Origin: Selenomonadaceae bacterium UBA3796
GTDB taxonomy: Bacteria; Bacillota; Negativicutes; Selenomonadales; Selenomonadaceae
Length of the DNA stretch: 8,730 nt
Assembly (NCBI GenBank): GCA_002369175.1
Contig: DFES01000192.1
Coordinates: 1-8,730 of the forward strand
Direction of reading: 5' to 3'
A program made the position numbers and the translations under genes. The notes under the pieces are model-generated. The model was not told the DNA's origin, ran no database searches, and saw nothing but the letters and a program-made list of their open reading frames with translations. This document shows positions 1-5,888 of this stretch, in pieces (the first letter of the stretch is position 1; each line of letters begins with the position of its first letter).

Positions 1-19
1 CTGTCACAATTCTGCAGGA

Positions 20-37
20 GGCCTCCCCGAGGAGGCC
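20..37 (-). terminator. Candidate hairpin terminator after mtlA
   Basis: On the minus strand, 44 bases after the mtlA stop, GGCCTCC and GGAGGCC form a 7-bp GC-rich stem with a TCGG loop. The bases that follow on the minus strand are not U-rich, so this is not a classic intrinsic terminator. It may be a Rho-assisted or 3'-end-stabilising hairpin. Confidence 0.4.
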
Positions 38-81
38 CTCCCATCAAATTTCATCCTGCGCAGTACGCAGCATTTATTTAC

Positions 82-1959
82 TTACGAAGACTTCGTAAAG
101 AGCTCATAAAGGACATTGGCATCTTTTGTTGTGTAGAGCTTCTGAAGCTCTGCGTCCTCGCACTCATCCATAGTGGTAGCAATGTTGGCGAGAATGGCCA
201 GATGGTCATTATCCTTGCCGGCAATGCCCACGACGAGATGCGCCACGTTGTTGCCGAAGGGAACGCCATCCGGATACTGGAGAACAACGATGCCGGACTT
301 CTTCACCTGATCCTTCACTGCATTTTCTCCATGGGGAATCGCAATACCCTTGCCGATATAGGTGCTGATATCACGTTCGCGAGCCAGCATGCCTTCCACA
401 TAGCCTTCCTTGACGTAGCCGCTCTTGACCAGGAGTTCTCCTGCGGCGCGGATGGCTTCCTCCTTGCTGACGCTCTTGAGCCCCAGCTTGACATTTTCCT
501 TCAAGAGCACGCCTTCCTTGACTTCCTGCACCTCGACTTCGCCGTGAGCTGCCTCAACGCCGGAGAGGCGGGCCTTGATGATATCATAGACATTGTTGTT
601 GGTGAAATCCTTGATCCAGATATGCTCTGCCTGAGGTGAATCCTCCAATGCACGACTGGCCAGTTTTTCCTGGGAAACTACGATCTGTGCTTCCTTCGGA
701 ATATTGCCGATGGCAAAATTCTTAACGGTGATATTGGTGTAACCATCCCTATGGAGCTTCTTTCTGAGTGCCGCTGCACCAAGTGCGCTGGAACCCATGC
801 CTGCGTCGCAAGCATAAGCGATGAACTTGAGATCTTTGCCGCTGACCTTCTTCTCAGCAGCCTGGCCCTTGCTCTGAGCCTTCATGGCATTCATACTGGC
901 CTGTGCGTTTTCCAGGGAATCCTCTTCCTCCGTGTCCTTGCTCATCTTGATGAGGGTAGAAGCCACGAGGAAGGAAACGATGGTAGCCACGATGACATCA
1001 GCAATATTGGCCAGGAATGCGCCCTTCGGCGTCATAGCAAGAATTGCGATGATGGAACCGGGAGAGGAAGGCGCGATAAGTCCTCCGTCCAGCATGTTCA
1101 TGGTGAAAACGCCGCTCATACCACCGGCAATAACCGCAAGGACGAGCTGGGGCTTCATGAGGATGTAGGGGAAATAGATTTCATGAATACCGCCGAGGAA
1201 GTGGATGATCATGGCACCGGGAGAAGATGCCTTAGCCATTCCTTTGCCCACAAACCAATAAGCAAGCAGCACGCCAAGGCCGGGACCGGGGTTTGCCTCA
1301 ATCAGGAAGAACATGGACTTGCCAAATTCCTCTGCCTGCTGGATGCCCAAGGGCGAGAATACGCCGTGGTTGATGGCATTGTTGAGGAAAAGGATTTTCG
1401 CAGGCTCTACCAGGATGGAAACCAGCGGCAGAAGCCCCATTGCTACAATGCTCTCTACACCGGAACGCAGGATATCATTCACAGAGAGAACCACAGGTCC
1501 TACGCCCATGTAGGCCAGTATGGCGAGAATGCCGCCGAGGATGCCTGCGGAGAAGTTGTTCACCAGCATCTCGAAACCGCCCGGAATGGAATCCTGCACC
1601 GCCTCGTCGAACTTCTTGATGAGGAAGCCGCCCAAGGGTCCCATGATCATCGCTCCGAGGAACATCGGGATATCCGCACCGGCGATGATTCCGCTGGTAG
1701 CGATGGCACCAACTACACCGCCGCGATGTCCGTATACGGCAGAACCGCCCGTAAAGCCCAAGAGGAGTGGTATCAGCCACTTGGACATGGGGCCTCCCAC
1801 CTGAGCCAGATACTCATTGGGGAGCCACCCGGTTGGAATGAAAAGCGCTGTCAGAAAGCCCCAGGCAATGAAAGCACCGATGTTCGGCATGACCATTCCG
1901 GAAAGGAAGCGGCCAAATTTCTGCATGGCCTCCTGTGCCCCTGAATTTTTGTTGCTCAT
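82..1959 (-). CDS. mtlA: PTS mannitol transporter subunit IICBA
   Basis: This is a phosphoenolpyruvate-dependent sugar permease of the inner membrane, which imports mannitol and phosphorylates it to mannitol-1-phosphate. All three domains are present in the order C-B-A in 625 residues, close to the usual full length. The IIC membrane domain spans about 12-340 and has the NPGPG loop (223-227) and the substrate-site motif GGIHE (256-260). A charged, Ala/Gln-rich linker covers about 341-375. The IIB domain (about 376-465) has the phospho-cysteine Cys384 in the context ACDAGMGSSA. The IIA domain (about 483-625) has the phospho-histidine His543 in GIAIPHGE. The ATG at 1959 follows a good GGAGGG site 8 bases upstream. 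No mtlD, mtlR or separate mtlF lies in the window; mtlF is not needed because IIA is fused. Mannitol is the best substrate call because of the overall match and motif set, but another hexitol cannot be excluded. Confidence 0.95.
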   Translation of the reverse strand: MSNKNSGAQEAMQKFGRFLSGMVMPNIGAFIAWGFLTALFIPTGWLPNEYLAQVGGPMSKWLIPLLLGFTGGSAVYGHRGGVVGAIATSGIIAGADIPMFLGAMIMGPLGGFLIKKFDEAVQDSIPGGFEMLVNNFSAGILGGILAILAYMGVGPVVLSVNDILRSGVESIVAMGLLPLVSILVEPAKILFLNNAINHGVFSPLGIQQAEEFGKSMFFLIEANPGPGLGVLLAYWFVGKGMAKASSPGAMIIHFLGGIHEIYFPYILMKPQLVLAVIAGGMSGVFTMNMLDGGLIAPSSPGSIIAILAMTPKGAFLANIADVIVATIVSFLVASTLIKMSKDTEEEDSLENAQASMNAMKAQSKGQAAEKKVSGKDLKFIAYACDAGMGSSALGAAALRKKLHRDGYTNITVKNFAIGNIPKEAQIVVSQEKLASRALEDSPQAEHIWIKDFTNNNVYDIIKARLSGVEAAHGEVEVQEVKEGVLLKENVKLGLKSVSKEEAIRAAGELLVKSGYVKEGYVEGMLARERDISTYIGKGIAIPHGENAVKDQVKKSGIVVLQYPDGVPFGNNVAHLVVGIAGKDNDHLAILANIATTMDECEDAELQKLYTTKDANVLYELFTKSS

Positions 1960-2046
1960 TTGTTATCCCTCCATTTTAACTTAATAAACATAATGAACAT
2001 AACATGATGATTCATCTTCCATCTTGACGGCTTCCTATGATCACTT

Positions 2047-2058
2047 GGAACCCGTTCC
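2047..2058. promoter_or_regulatory. Candidate operator dyad in the mtlA leader
   Basis: GGAAC-CC-GTTCC is a perfect 5-bp-arm inverted repeat. It lies about 14-25 bases downstream of the mtlA -10 box, near the expected transcript start. A bound repressor here would block initiation. Such a short dyad can arise by chance, and no regulator is identified. Confidence 0.3.
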
Positions 2059-2071
2059 TTGATTTGTCTTT

Positions 2072-2100
2072 ATTATAAACCAGATAAATTGTCAAAACAA
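2072..2100 (-). promoter_or_regulatory. Promoter of mtlA
   Basis: On the minus strand, TTGTTT (2100-2095) and a perfect TATAAT (2077-2072) are separated by 17 bases, a good sigma-70/sigma-A arrangement. An overlapping TTGACA (2094-2089) is only 12 bases from the -10 box and is too close to serve as the -35. The predicted leader to the mtlA ATG is about 105 bases. Confidence 0.6.
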
Positions 2101-2118
2101 TCAAAAGAACTTGAGTAG

Positions 2119-2139
2119 TGTCCATAGACAAAATGGACA
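2119..2139. promoter_or_regulatory. Inverted repeat upstream of the mtlA promoter
   Basis: TGTCCAT-N7-ATGGACA is a perfect 7-bp-arm inverted repeat whose edge is about 19 bases upstream of the mtlA -35 hexamer. That is a typical place for an activator to bind. Known mannitol operons are often driven by an MtlR activator, so this is a candidate site for such a protein. That link is inferred from position only. Confidence 0.35.
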
Positions 2140-2140
2140 A

Positions 2141-2177
2141 AACTAAAAAGAGCCCCTTTCCTGTAAGGGACTCTTTT
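2141..2177 (-). terminator. Intrinsic terminator of the secreted hypothetical gene
   Basis: On the minus strand, AAAAGAG and CTCTTTT form an outer 7-bp stem (2177-2171 with 2152-2146). An inner CCCTT/AAGGG stem is separated from it by one mismatch, and the loop is 6 bases. The stem runs into TTTTTAG. It starts 12 bases after the stop of the gene ending at 2190. The symmetrical A/T ends mean it could also work weakly in the plus direction. Confidence 0.8.
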
Positions 2178-2189
2178 GCCCACCTTGCA

Positions 2190-2819
2190 TTATTCGATAT
2201 TTATCAAGAAAAAATCTCCTTCACTTTCATCCCAATCAACCTGCCAGACGCTATCAACAACGGTTTCACGTTGATAACCATACTCATGTTCAACAATATG
2301 AGCATATTTTATGAGTAGCTTGCCATTCTCGACATAGCTGGATACGCGGCAATTATACATATTATAGGCCGGCCCAAAACATACCCCCACGTCGAACAGG
2401 TTATCAGATGACACGTACGCAACGAGTTGTCCATCGCGAATCCCCAGCAGCCAGTACCAGTAGGCGACTCCCAGATTCCCGCCTGTCACTGTGACCTCCA
2501 GGAGATTCATAGCTGGATTGCTTGCAGTAATTTGTCGAACATTCCAATGCAAGAGATTCTGCTCGGCATCTAATGTTACAGTTTCAGAATAACCTCCGTT
2601 GGACAAAGACAACATCAGTTTACCGCTATTTTTCGTTTCGTCTATGAATGTGACGGTATCGCCTGTACCCTCGAAATCTATACTCGATGTCTTATACAGA
2701 TTGATGCTTTTTGCTCCAGTGAAGGTCATTGCATGTCCGAATGAAATGCTGCTGAATAGTATACCTAACGATACCATCCCGCATATACATGAGCGAATCA
2801 ACCTATTCATCCTATTCAT
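2190..2819 (-). CDS. Secreted protein of unknown function
   Basis: I do not recognise this 209-residue protein. Residues 1-30 form a signal peptide: a basic start (MNRMNRLIRS), a hydrophobic core (about 13-27) and a probable cleavage after Gly-His-Ala30. There is no lipobox, so it is likely released to the periplasm or outside. The mature part is short alternating polar/hydrophobic stretches rich in Thr, Ser, Asn and Tyr, suggesting an all-beta fold, with two cysteines in the middle (Cys147 and Cys156). It ends in an acidic tail. The start is ambiguous: the 9-base unit ATGAATAGG is tandemly repeated at the 5' end, giving an ATG at 2819 and another at 2810. The purine-rich GGAAAGGGG (2829-2821) is only 1 base from the first ATG but 10 from the second, so 2810 is the better initiation site. 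The 2819 ATG overlaps the TGA of the remnant upstream. The gene looks more A+T-rich than its neighbours, which hints at separate ancestry. Confidence 0.75.
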   Translation of the reverse strand: MNRMNRLIRSCICGMVSLGILFSSISFGHAMTFTGAKSINLYKTSSIDFEGTGDTVTFIDETKNSGKLMLSLSNGGYSETVTLDAEQNLLHWNVRQITASNPAMNLLEVTVTGGNLGVAYWYWLLGIRDGQLVAYVSSDNLFDVGVCFGPAYNMYNCRVSSYVENGKLLIKYAHIVEHEYGYQRETVVDSVWQVDWDESEGDFFLINIE

Positions 2820-3043
2820 TCCCCTTTCCGTTTGACATCCTCTCGTTTGCTATTTCCATATTTGCCTTGAACACACTCTCCTGCCAGTTTACTTCGCCAC
2901 AACCACGATAATTCCTGCATCGTACAGATAAGTACATTGCCATCTTGCGGAACAGATTCCGCTTGGTTTCGCAGCCAAGACTTCACGCCGTCATCGCCGC
3001 CACGTCCGCCAGCTTCTGTCAGAGTCTCGCTGGGAATGTTTTC
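2816..3043 (-). pseudogene. 3' remnant of an unidentified gene
   Basis: Reading the minus strand from 3043 gives 75 sense codons without a stop, ending in TGA at 2818-2816, which overlaps the ATG of the secreted gene as ATGA. The translation looks coding: it includes GDDGVKSWLRNQAESVPQDG, then LICTMQELSWLWRSKLAGE, then a basic tail. The frame is closed on its upstream side by a TAG at 3046-3044, which lies inside the 34-base promoter repeat. There is no well-placed ATG with a ribosome site. The only internal starts are a GTG at 2986 and an ATG at 2920, neither with a good Shine-Dalgarno. The simplest reading is a gene whose 5' part was removed at the repeat boundary, formerly translationally coupled to the secreted protein. 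A chance open frame of this length cannot be excluded. The family is not recognised. Confidence 0.45.
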
Positions 3044-3076
3044 CTATGGCAAAATTTGAACAATTGCGTTATAATA
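3043..3076 (+). repeat. 34-base promoter repeat, copy 1
   Basis: The sequence starts CCTATGGCAA, passes through TTTGAACAATTGCG and ends TTATAATA. It is identical over all 34 bases to the minus strand of 5822-5789. Identity stops one base after the TATAAT box and at the leading CC. The flanks on both sides differ. Confidence 0.9.
3046..3075 (+). promoter_or_regulatory. Promoter of the protease-permease operon
   Basis: ATGGCA (3046-3051, 4 of 6 matches to TTGACA) and a perfect TATAAT (3070-3075) are separated by 18 bases. A start near 3082 gives a leader of about 40 bases before the ATG at 3121. The spacer holds TTTGAACAATTGCG, which is the core of the repeat and of the palindrome at 5794-5844. 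That makes it a likely operator positioned between -35 and -10. Confidence 0.65.
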
Positions 3077-3088
3077 AAATCAATCAGC

Positions 3089-3103
3089 TGTGACATGCTC
3101 ACA
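3089..3103. promoter_or_regulatory. Small dyad in the protease leader
   Basis: TGTGA-CATGC-TCACA is a perfect 5-bp-arm inverted repeat just downstream of the predicted transcript start and 4 bases before the AAGGAGG ribosome site (3108-3114). It resembles half-sites of CRP-type proteins, but the spacing is 5, not 6, and its position suits a repressor or an mRNA hairpin better. It is not shared with the stress-protein leader. Confidence 0.25.
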
Positions 3104-3120
3104 CAAAAAGGAGGATTCTT

Positions 3121-4200
3121 ATGTTCAAGTCAATGAAAAGGACCGTCTTCTGCATTCTTTCTGCCATGGTATTGGCTGTGCCGCTGTCCTACTCGTCAGT
3201 TCCCGCTCCAACGGCAGCTGCCGGGAGTAATATCCTCGGCGCAGTAATCGGCGGGGCAATCACTGCAACTCAGCTGAACAGTGAAATCAAGACCTACAAC
3301 AATACGGAAAAGGGGCGCCAGGAGCTTTTCCAGGGTCTCCAGAAGAAATACGGTGTCAATGAGGACTACGAGCTGAACCAGCGTCTGGACACCATCATGT
3401 ACAACCTCACAGAGGCCGTTGCCGCTGTGGATCCTTCTATCCGACAGAAGCCTTATAATTATTTCATTAACAACGAGAAGAGCTTTAACGCCTTCTGCAC
3501 TCTGGGACATAATCTCAGTGTAAATACAGGCCTCTTCGCTGTCCTCGAAAACGAGGATGAAATTGCCGTGGTTTTAGGACACGAAATGGGGCACGGACAA
3601 AAAGACCATCCGGCAAAAGGTGCCCAGAACTCCCTGATTCCTGCTGTTCTCGCCAGTGCAGCAGGAAATAACATCGGTGCTGTCATTCTTGCCAATGCCA
3701 TCAAAAATCAGGGCATCACGAAACCCATGGAGCGGGAAGCCGATGCCCTTGCCTTCGAGTACATCACCCATTCCTACTATAATCCCGGTGCCTGTGCCGC
3801 TGTATGGCAGCGTGTCATCGACAAATCCGGCGACAACCCTGACACCTTCCTCACATTTCTGGCCGGCGGTTCGGATCATCCCTCCAATACTTCCCGACGC
3901 GACACCTACGCGAAAAAGCTCCACGAGTACAGCAAGAATCACGTCACCGTGGAAAAGGGCAGCGTGATGGTGAACGGCAAGCATTTTGTCACGCCTGCTG
4001 CATGTGACGGCATGAGCGGAGAGGAGCGTTCCTACTTCGTGGCCGGAAGCCTCGCCGCAGCCTATCATAACGGGCTTGACAGCGAGTCTGTCTATGTGGA
4101 AAACAACACCATCATGATGGGGGCGCAGGACATCATGACTACTGCAGAAGGTGATGAGCCTGTCCGTGTGCTGTCCTCGCGACTGGCTGAAATCAAATAG
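3121..4200 (+). CDS. Secreted M48-family zinc metalloprotease
   Basis: This is a predicted envelope metalloendopeptidase of 359 residues. An N-terminal signal peptide (MFKSMKRTVF then a hydrophobic core to about residue 20) probably ends around the Ala-rich stretch 29-34. A glycine-rich hydrophobic segment (35-50) follows and could associate with the membrane. The catalytic core shows LGHEMGHG with zinc ligands His154 and His158 and catalytic Glu155. The ExxxD motif is Glu204-Asp208, with Glu204 the third ligand, and a DHPSNTSRR motif at 252-260 is typical of the family. About 80 residues after 275 do not match a domain I can name. The ATG has a strong AAGGAGG site 6 bases upstream. BepA/LoiP-like proteases of this family degrade or help fold outer-membrane proteins; a quality-control role here is inferred from family and export signal. 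It is the first gene of an operon with the permease 24 bases downstream. Confidence 0.9.
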   Translation: MFKSMKRTVFCILSAMVLAVPLSYSSVPAPTAAAGSNILGAVIGGAITATQLNSEIKTYNNTEKGRQELFQGLQKKYGVNEDYELNQRLDTIMYNLTEAVAAVDPSIRQKPYNYFINNEKSFNAFCTLGHNLSVNTGLFAVLENEDEIAVVLGHEMGHGQKDHPAKGAQNSLIPAVLASAAGNNIGAVILANAIKNQGITKPMEREADALAFEYITHSYYNPGACAAVWQRVIDKSGDNPDTFLTFLAGGSDHPSNTSRRDTYAKKLHEYSKNHVTVEKGSVMVNGKHFVTPAACDGMSGEERSYFVAGSLAAAYHNGLDSESVYVENNTIMMGAQDIMTTAEGDEPVRVLSSRLAEIK

Positions 4201-4224
4201 TATCCTTGGGAGGTTTCGGCATTC

Positions 4225-5280
4225 ATGCAATTGCGAAGCAACTATCGTACATCCATATGGATCGGCATTACCTGTATTTTCATGATCTCCACCTTTTGGT
4301 TCATGCCTTCCCTGGCCTTTATCATCTTCCTCTCCCTTCTCCTGCAGATCTTGCTGAAACCTCCTGTGGATTTCCTGGAGCAAAAAATGCCCAGAGCCCT
4401 GGCCTCCGGCATTGTGCTCTCCTTTTTCCTCGCACTGACCTTGGGGCTCCTGGGAATCGTATCCAATTCTTTCCTCCCCAACTTTACGGCCTTTATTAAG
4501 GATTTCCCAAACCTCACGGAAAAGATCTACCATCTCCCCATTGTGAAGGATTCCCCGTTTTTGTCCGGCGAGCTGGATTCCCTATGGCAGGAACTTGTAA
4601 ATGCCAGTGTCGTCGCCCTGAAATCCTCTCTTGGATTTCTTCTTTCCGTTTTCAACAAGCTCCTTGACTTCGTTGTCATCATGTTTGTCACCTTTTATCT
4701 TCTAAAGGACGGCGAAACGATCAAAAGCTATCTGGCCAGCCGGTTTCCCCATAACAGCTATGAACGTGTGCTGAATCTTTTCGACCGGATCCTCGATTCC
4801 CTTCGCATCTATATCTGCAGTCAGCTGGTCATCTGCTTCATCACGGGGATCATCGTCTTTTCCTACTATACGATTCGTGGACTTCCCTACGCTTCCGTCT
4901 TTGCTGTGGTATCGAGCATCTCGGAGTTCATTCCCGTTCTGGGGCCTACCGTGGCCTCTGCGTTCGGCGTCATATTGACCACAACGCATTCTCCGCTCAT
5001 CGCCATGCAGACTGCCGGCTTTTATCTCATCCTGACACAGATCAACCACAATGTCATCTATCCGACCCTCATCGGAAAATCCTTGAACCTCCATCCTGTT
5101 GTCATCATCCTCGGTATCATCCTTGGCGGCGAGCTCTTGAATGCAGCGGGCATGTTTCTCGCTGTGCCCATCATGACGGTATGCAAACTGGTCATAGAGG
5201 ACATATACCGGAACCGCGTACAAGCAGAGGAAAAAATCGCATGTTCCCGATGGCTCCAAAAGAATACAAGGAAATCCTAA
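4225..5280 (+). CDS. AI-2E/PerM family membrane transporter
   Basis: This 351-residue polytopic inner-membrane protein belongs to the AI-2E (UPF0118/PerM) family. Hydrophobic segments lie near 10-27, 29-48, 59-83, 146-160, 197-217, 221-250, 258-278 and 290-325. Two family hallmarks are visible: SEFIPVLGP at 233-241 and the C-terminal NHNVIYPTLIGKSLNLHP (274-291), followed by the conserved Gly-rich helix. The YLLKDG turn (158-163) is also typical. Members have been linked to autoinducer-2 export and to Na+/H+ antiport, so the substrate cannot be called. GGGAGG lies 11 bases before the ATG. Only 24 bases separate it from the protease, with no terminator between, so the two are almost certainly co-transcribed. 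In Bacillus subtilis a related permease gene (yrrI) sits next to alaS; here alaS is about 2.8 kb away on the other strand. Confidence 0.9.
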   Translation: MQLRSNYRTSIWIGITCIFMISTFWFMPSLAFIIFLSLLLQILLKPPVDFLEQKMPRALASGIVLSFFLALTLGLLGIVSNSFLPNFTAFIKDFPNLTEKIYHLPIVKDSPFLSGELDSLWQELVNASVVALKSSLGFLLSVFNKLLDFVVIMFVTFYLLKDGETIKSYLASRFPHNSYERVLNLFDRILDSLRIYICSQLVICFITGIIVFSYYTIRGLPYASVFAVVSSISEFIPVLGPTVASAFGVILTTTHSPLIAMQTAGFYLILTQINHNVIYPTLIGKSLNLHPVVIILGIILGGELLNAAGMFLAVPIMTVCKLVIEDIYRNRVQAEEKIACSRWLQKNTRKS

Positions 5281-5281
5281 A

Positions 5282-5311
5282 AAAGCCCCGGCATCTATCT
5301 GCCGAGGCTTT
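5282..5311. terminator. Bidirectional terminator shared by permease and universal stress protein
   Basis: AAAGCC-C-CGGCA-N6-TGCCG-A-GGCTTT forms an 11-bp stem with one internal mismatch. It starts one base after the permease stop and ends 12 bases from the stress-protein stop. On the plus strand it runs into TTTCCTTTT; on the minus strand it runs into TTTTTTAGG. It therefore serves both convergent units. Confidence 0.88.
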
Positions 5312-5323
5312 CCTTTTGCTCTA

Positions 5324-5704
5324 CTATTTGATGACCATAACCGGTATGGTGGACTCCTCCACCACCTTCTGGCTGACACTGCCGATGAGTGCACCCTTGA
5401 ACAGCCCCAAACCGCGGCTGCCCATGATAATCATATCGCTCTTTTCCGATTCCGCCACACGAAGGATGGCCTTTGGTATGCTTCCCGTCTCCACATGCTT
5501 TGCTGCCTTGATATCCTCCGGCAATTTCTCCCATATGCGGTCAAATACAATATGACTGGGAATATCCTTGTTGATATTGCTGGCGACATAGACAAAATCC
5601 ATGTCCGCCTTGCACTTCTGAGCTAGAAAAATCGCCTCGTCCACCGCTTTGCAGCCATTGACAGAACCATCCACCGGAACCAGTATTTTCTTGATCTTGC
5701 TCAT
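5324..5704 (-). CDS. Universal stress protein (UspA family)
   Basis: This single-domain cytoplasmic Usp protein has 126 residues, within the usual family size. The N-terminal strand ILVPVDGS (7-14) carries the nucleotide-contacting Asp12. The C-terminal ATP-binding motif G-2X-G-9X-G-S is perfect: Gly95, Gly98, Gly108 and Ser109. It is therefore likely an ATP-binding, MJ0577-like Usp rather than the non-binding UspA type. The start is ATG with AGGAGG 7 bases upstream. Such proteins are induced in stress and growth arrest and act by binding partner proteins; the partner here is unknown. Its promoter is the inverted exact copy of the one before the M48 protease, and it converges on that operon, so shared regulation is likely. 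Confidence 0.93.
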   Translation of the reverse strand: MSKIKKILVPVDGSVNGCKAVDEAIFLAQKCKADMDFVYVASNINKDIPSHIVFDRIWEKLPEDIKAAKHVETGSIPKAILRVAESEKSDMIIMGSRGLGLFKGALIGSVSQKVVEESTIPVMVIK

Positions 5705-5788
5705 GTCCTTCCCTCCTCATGAAGTACCTTTCGCCCACCTTCATCTTGTGTCTTCCCTCAGTAGCTCTGCAAAAAGATTTACTATTCG

Positions 5789-5822
5789 TATTATAACGCA
5801 ATTGTTCAAATTTTGCCATAGG
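5789..5822 (-). repeat. 34-base promoter repeat, copy 2 (inverted)
   Basis: Read on the minus strand from 5822 to 5789, this is base-for-base identical to 3043-3076. Its first part also forms one arm of the palindrome at 5794-5844. Confidence 0.9.
5790..5819 (-). promoter_or_regulatory. Promoter of the universal stress protein gene
   Basis: On the minus strand, ATGGCA (5819-5814) and TATAAT (5795-5790) are 18 bases apart, exactly as in the protease-operon promoter. A start near 5783 gives a leader of about 79 bases to the usp ATG. The -35 and spacer lie inside the palindrome, which suggests that a protein bound there would compete with RNA polymerase. Confidence 0.65.
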
Positions 5823-5844
5823 CAAAATTTGAACAATTGCGTTA
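5794..5844. repeat. Perfect 24-base-arm palindrome (copies 2 and 3 of the repeat, head to head)
   Basis: TAACGCAATTGTTC to TTTTGCC (5794-5817) is followed by ATA and then its exact reverse complement (5821-5844). The right arm is a third, partial copy of the promoter repeat in plus orientation, lacking the TATAAT end. The hairpin lies 44 bases past the glf stop on the minus strand, but no U-tract follows, so it is a poor intrinsic terminator. A dyad operator, a cruciform or a folded 3' end for the glf transcript are all possible. Confidence 0.9.
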
Positions 5845-5848
5845 CGAT
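5819..5848 (+). promoter_or_regulatory. Possible weak plus-strand promoter facing glf antisense
   Basis: The third repeat copy aligns with the promoter repeat and keeps an 18-base spacer, with TAGGCA (5819-5824) and TACGAT (5843-5848), each 4 of 6 matches to consensus. If active it would transcribe antisense into the 3' end of glf. No plus-strand gene follows it. Confidence 0.25.
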
Positions 5849-5888
5849 GATCCGTATTCTTCTATTTTCCCGTTATCCGTGGATGGAT

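Noticed and set aside
751..1944. Open frame of 397 codons on the plus strand opposite mtlA
   Set aside because: It lies wholly within the certain mtlA gene. Its translation is rich in His, Arg, Gln and Asp with no domain pattern, and no ribosome site is evident. It is a shadow produced by codon bias.
3089..3103. CRP/FNR-type site
   Set aside because: The arms resemble TGTGA/TCACA, but the spacer is 5 rather than 6 and the site lies downstream of the promoter. It is kept only as a low-confidence dyad.
3574..4533. Open frame of 319 codons on the minus strand opposite the protease and permease
   Set aside because: It spans two well-supported genes and their junction, and the product is low-complexity His/Gly/Asp-rich with no motifs.
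3043..5822. Phase-variable inversion of the cassette between the two 34-base inverted repeats
   Set aside because: Both promoters lie inside the repeats and point inward, so flipping the segment would leave the same promoter in front of each gene and switch nothing. No invertase gene is in the window. A past rearrangement is still possible.
5541..5825. Upstream frame beginning MAKFEQLRYN that runs into usp out of frame, with an inner ATG near 5740
   Set aside because: It overlaps usp in the wrong frame, lacks a good ribosome site at the first ATG, and loses any protein-like character inside usp.
5794..5844. Intrinsic terminator of the glf operon
   Set aside because: The stem is long and perfect, but the minus-strand sequence after it (ATAATACGAATAG) has no U-tract, so standard intrinsic termination is not supported.
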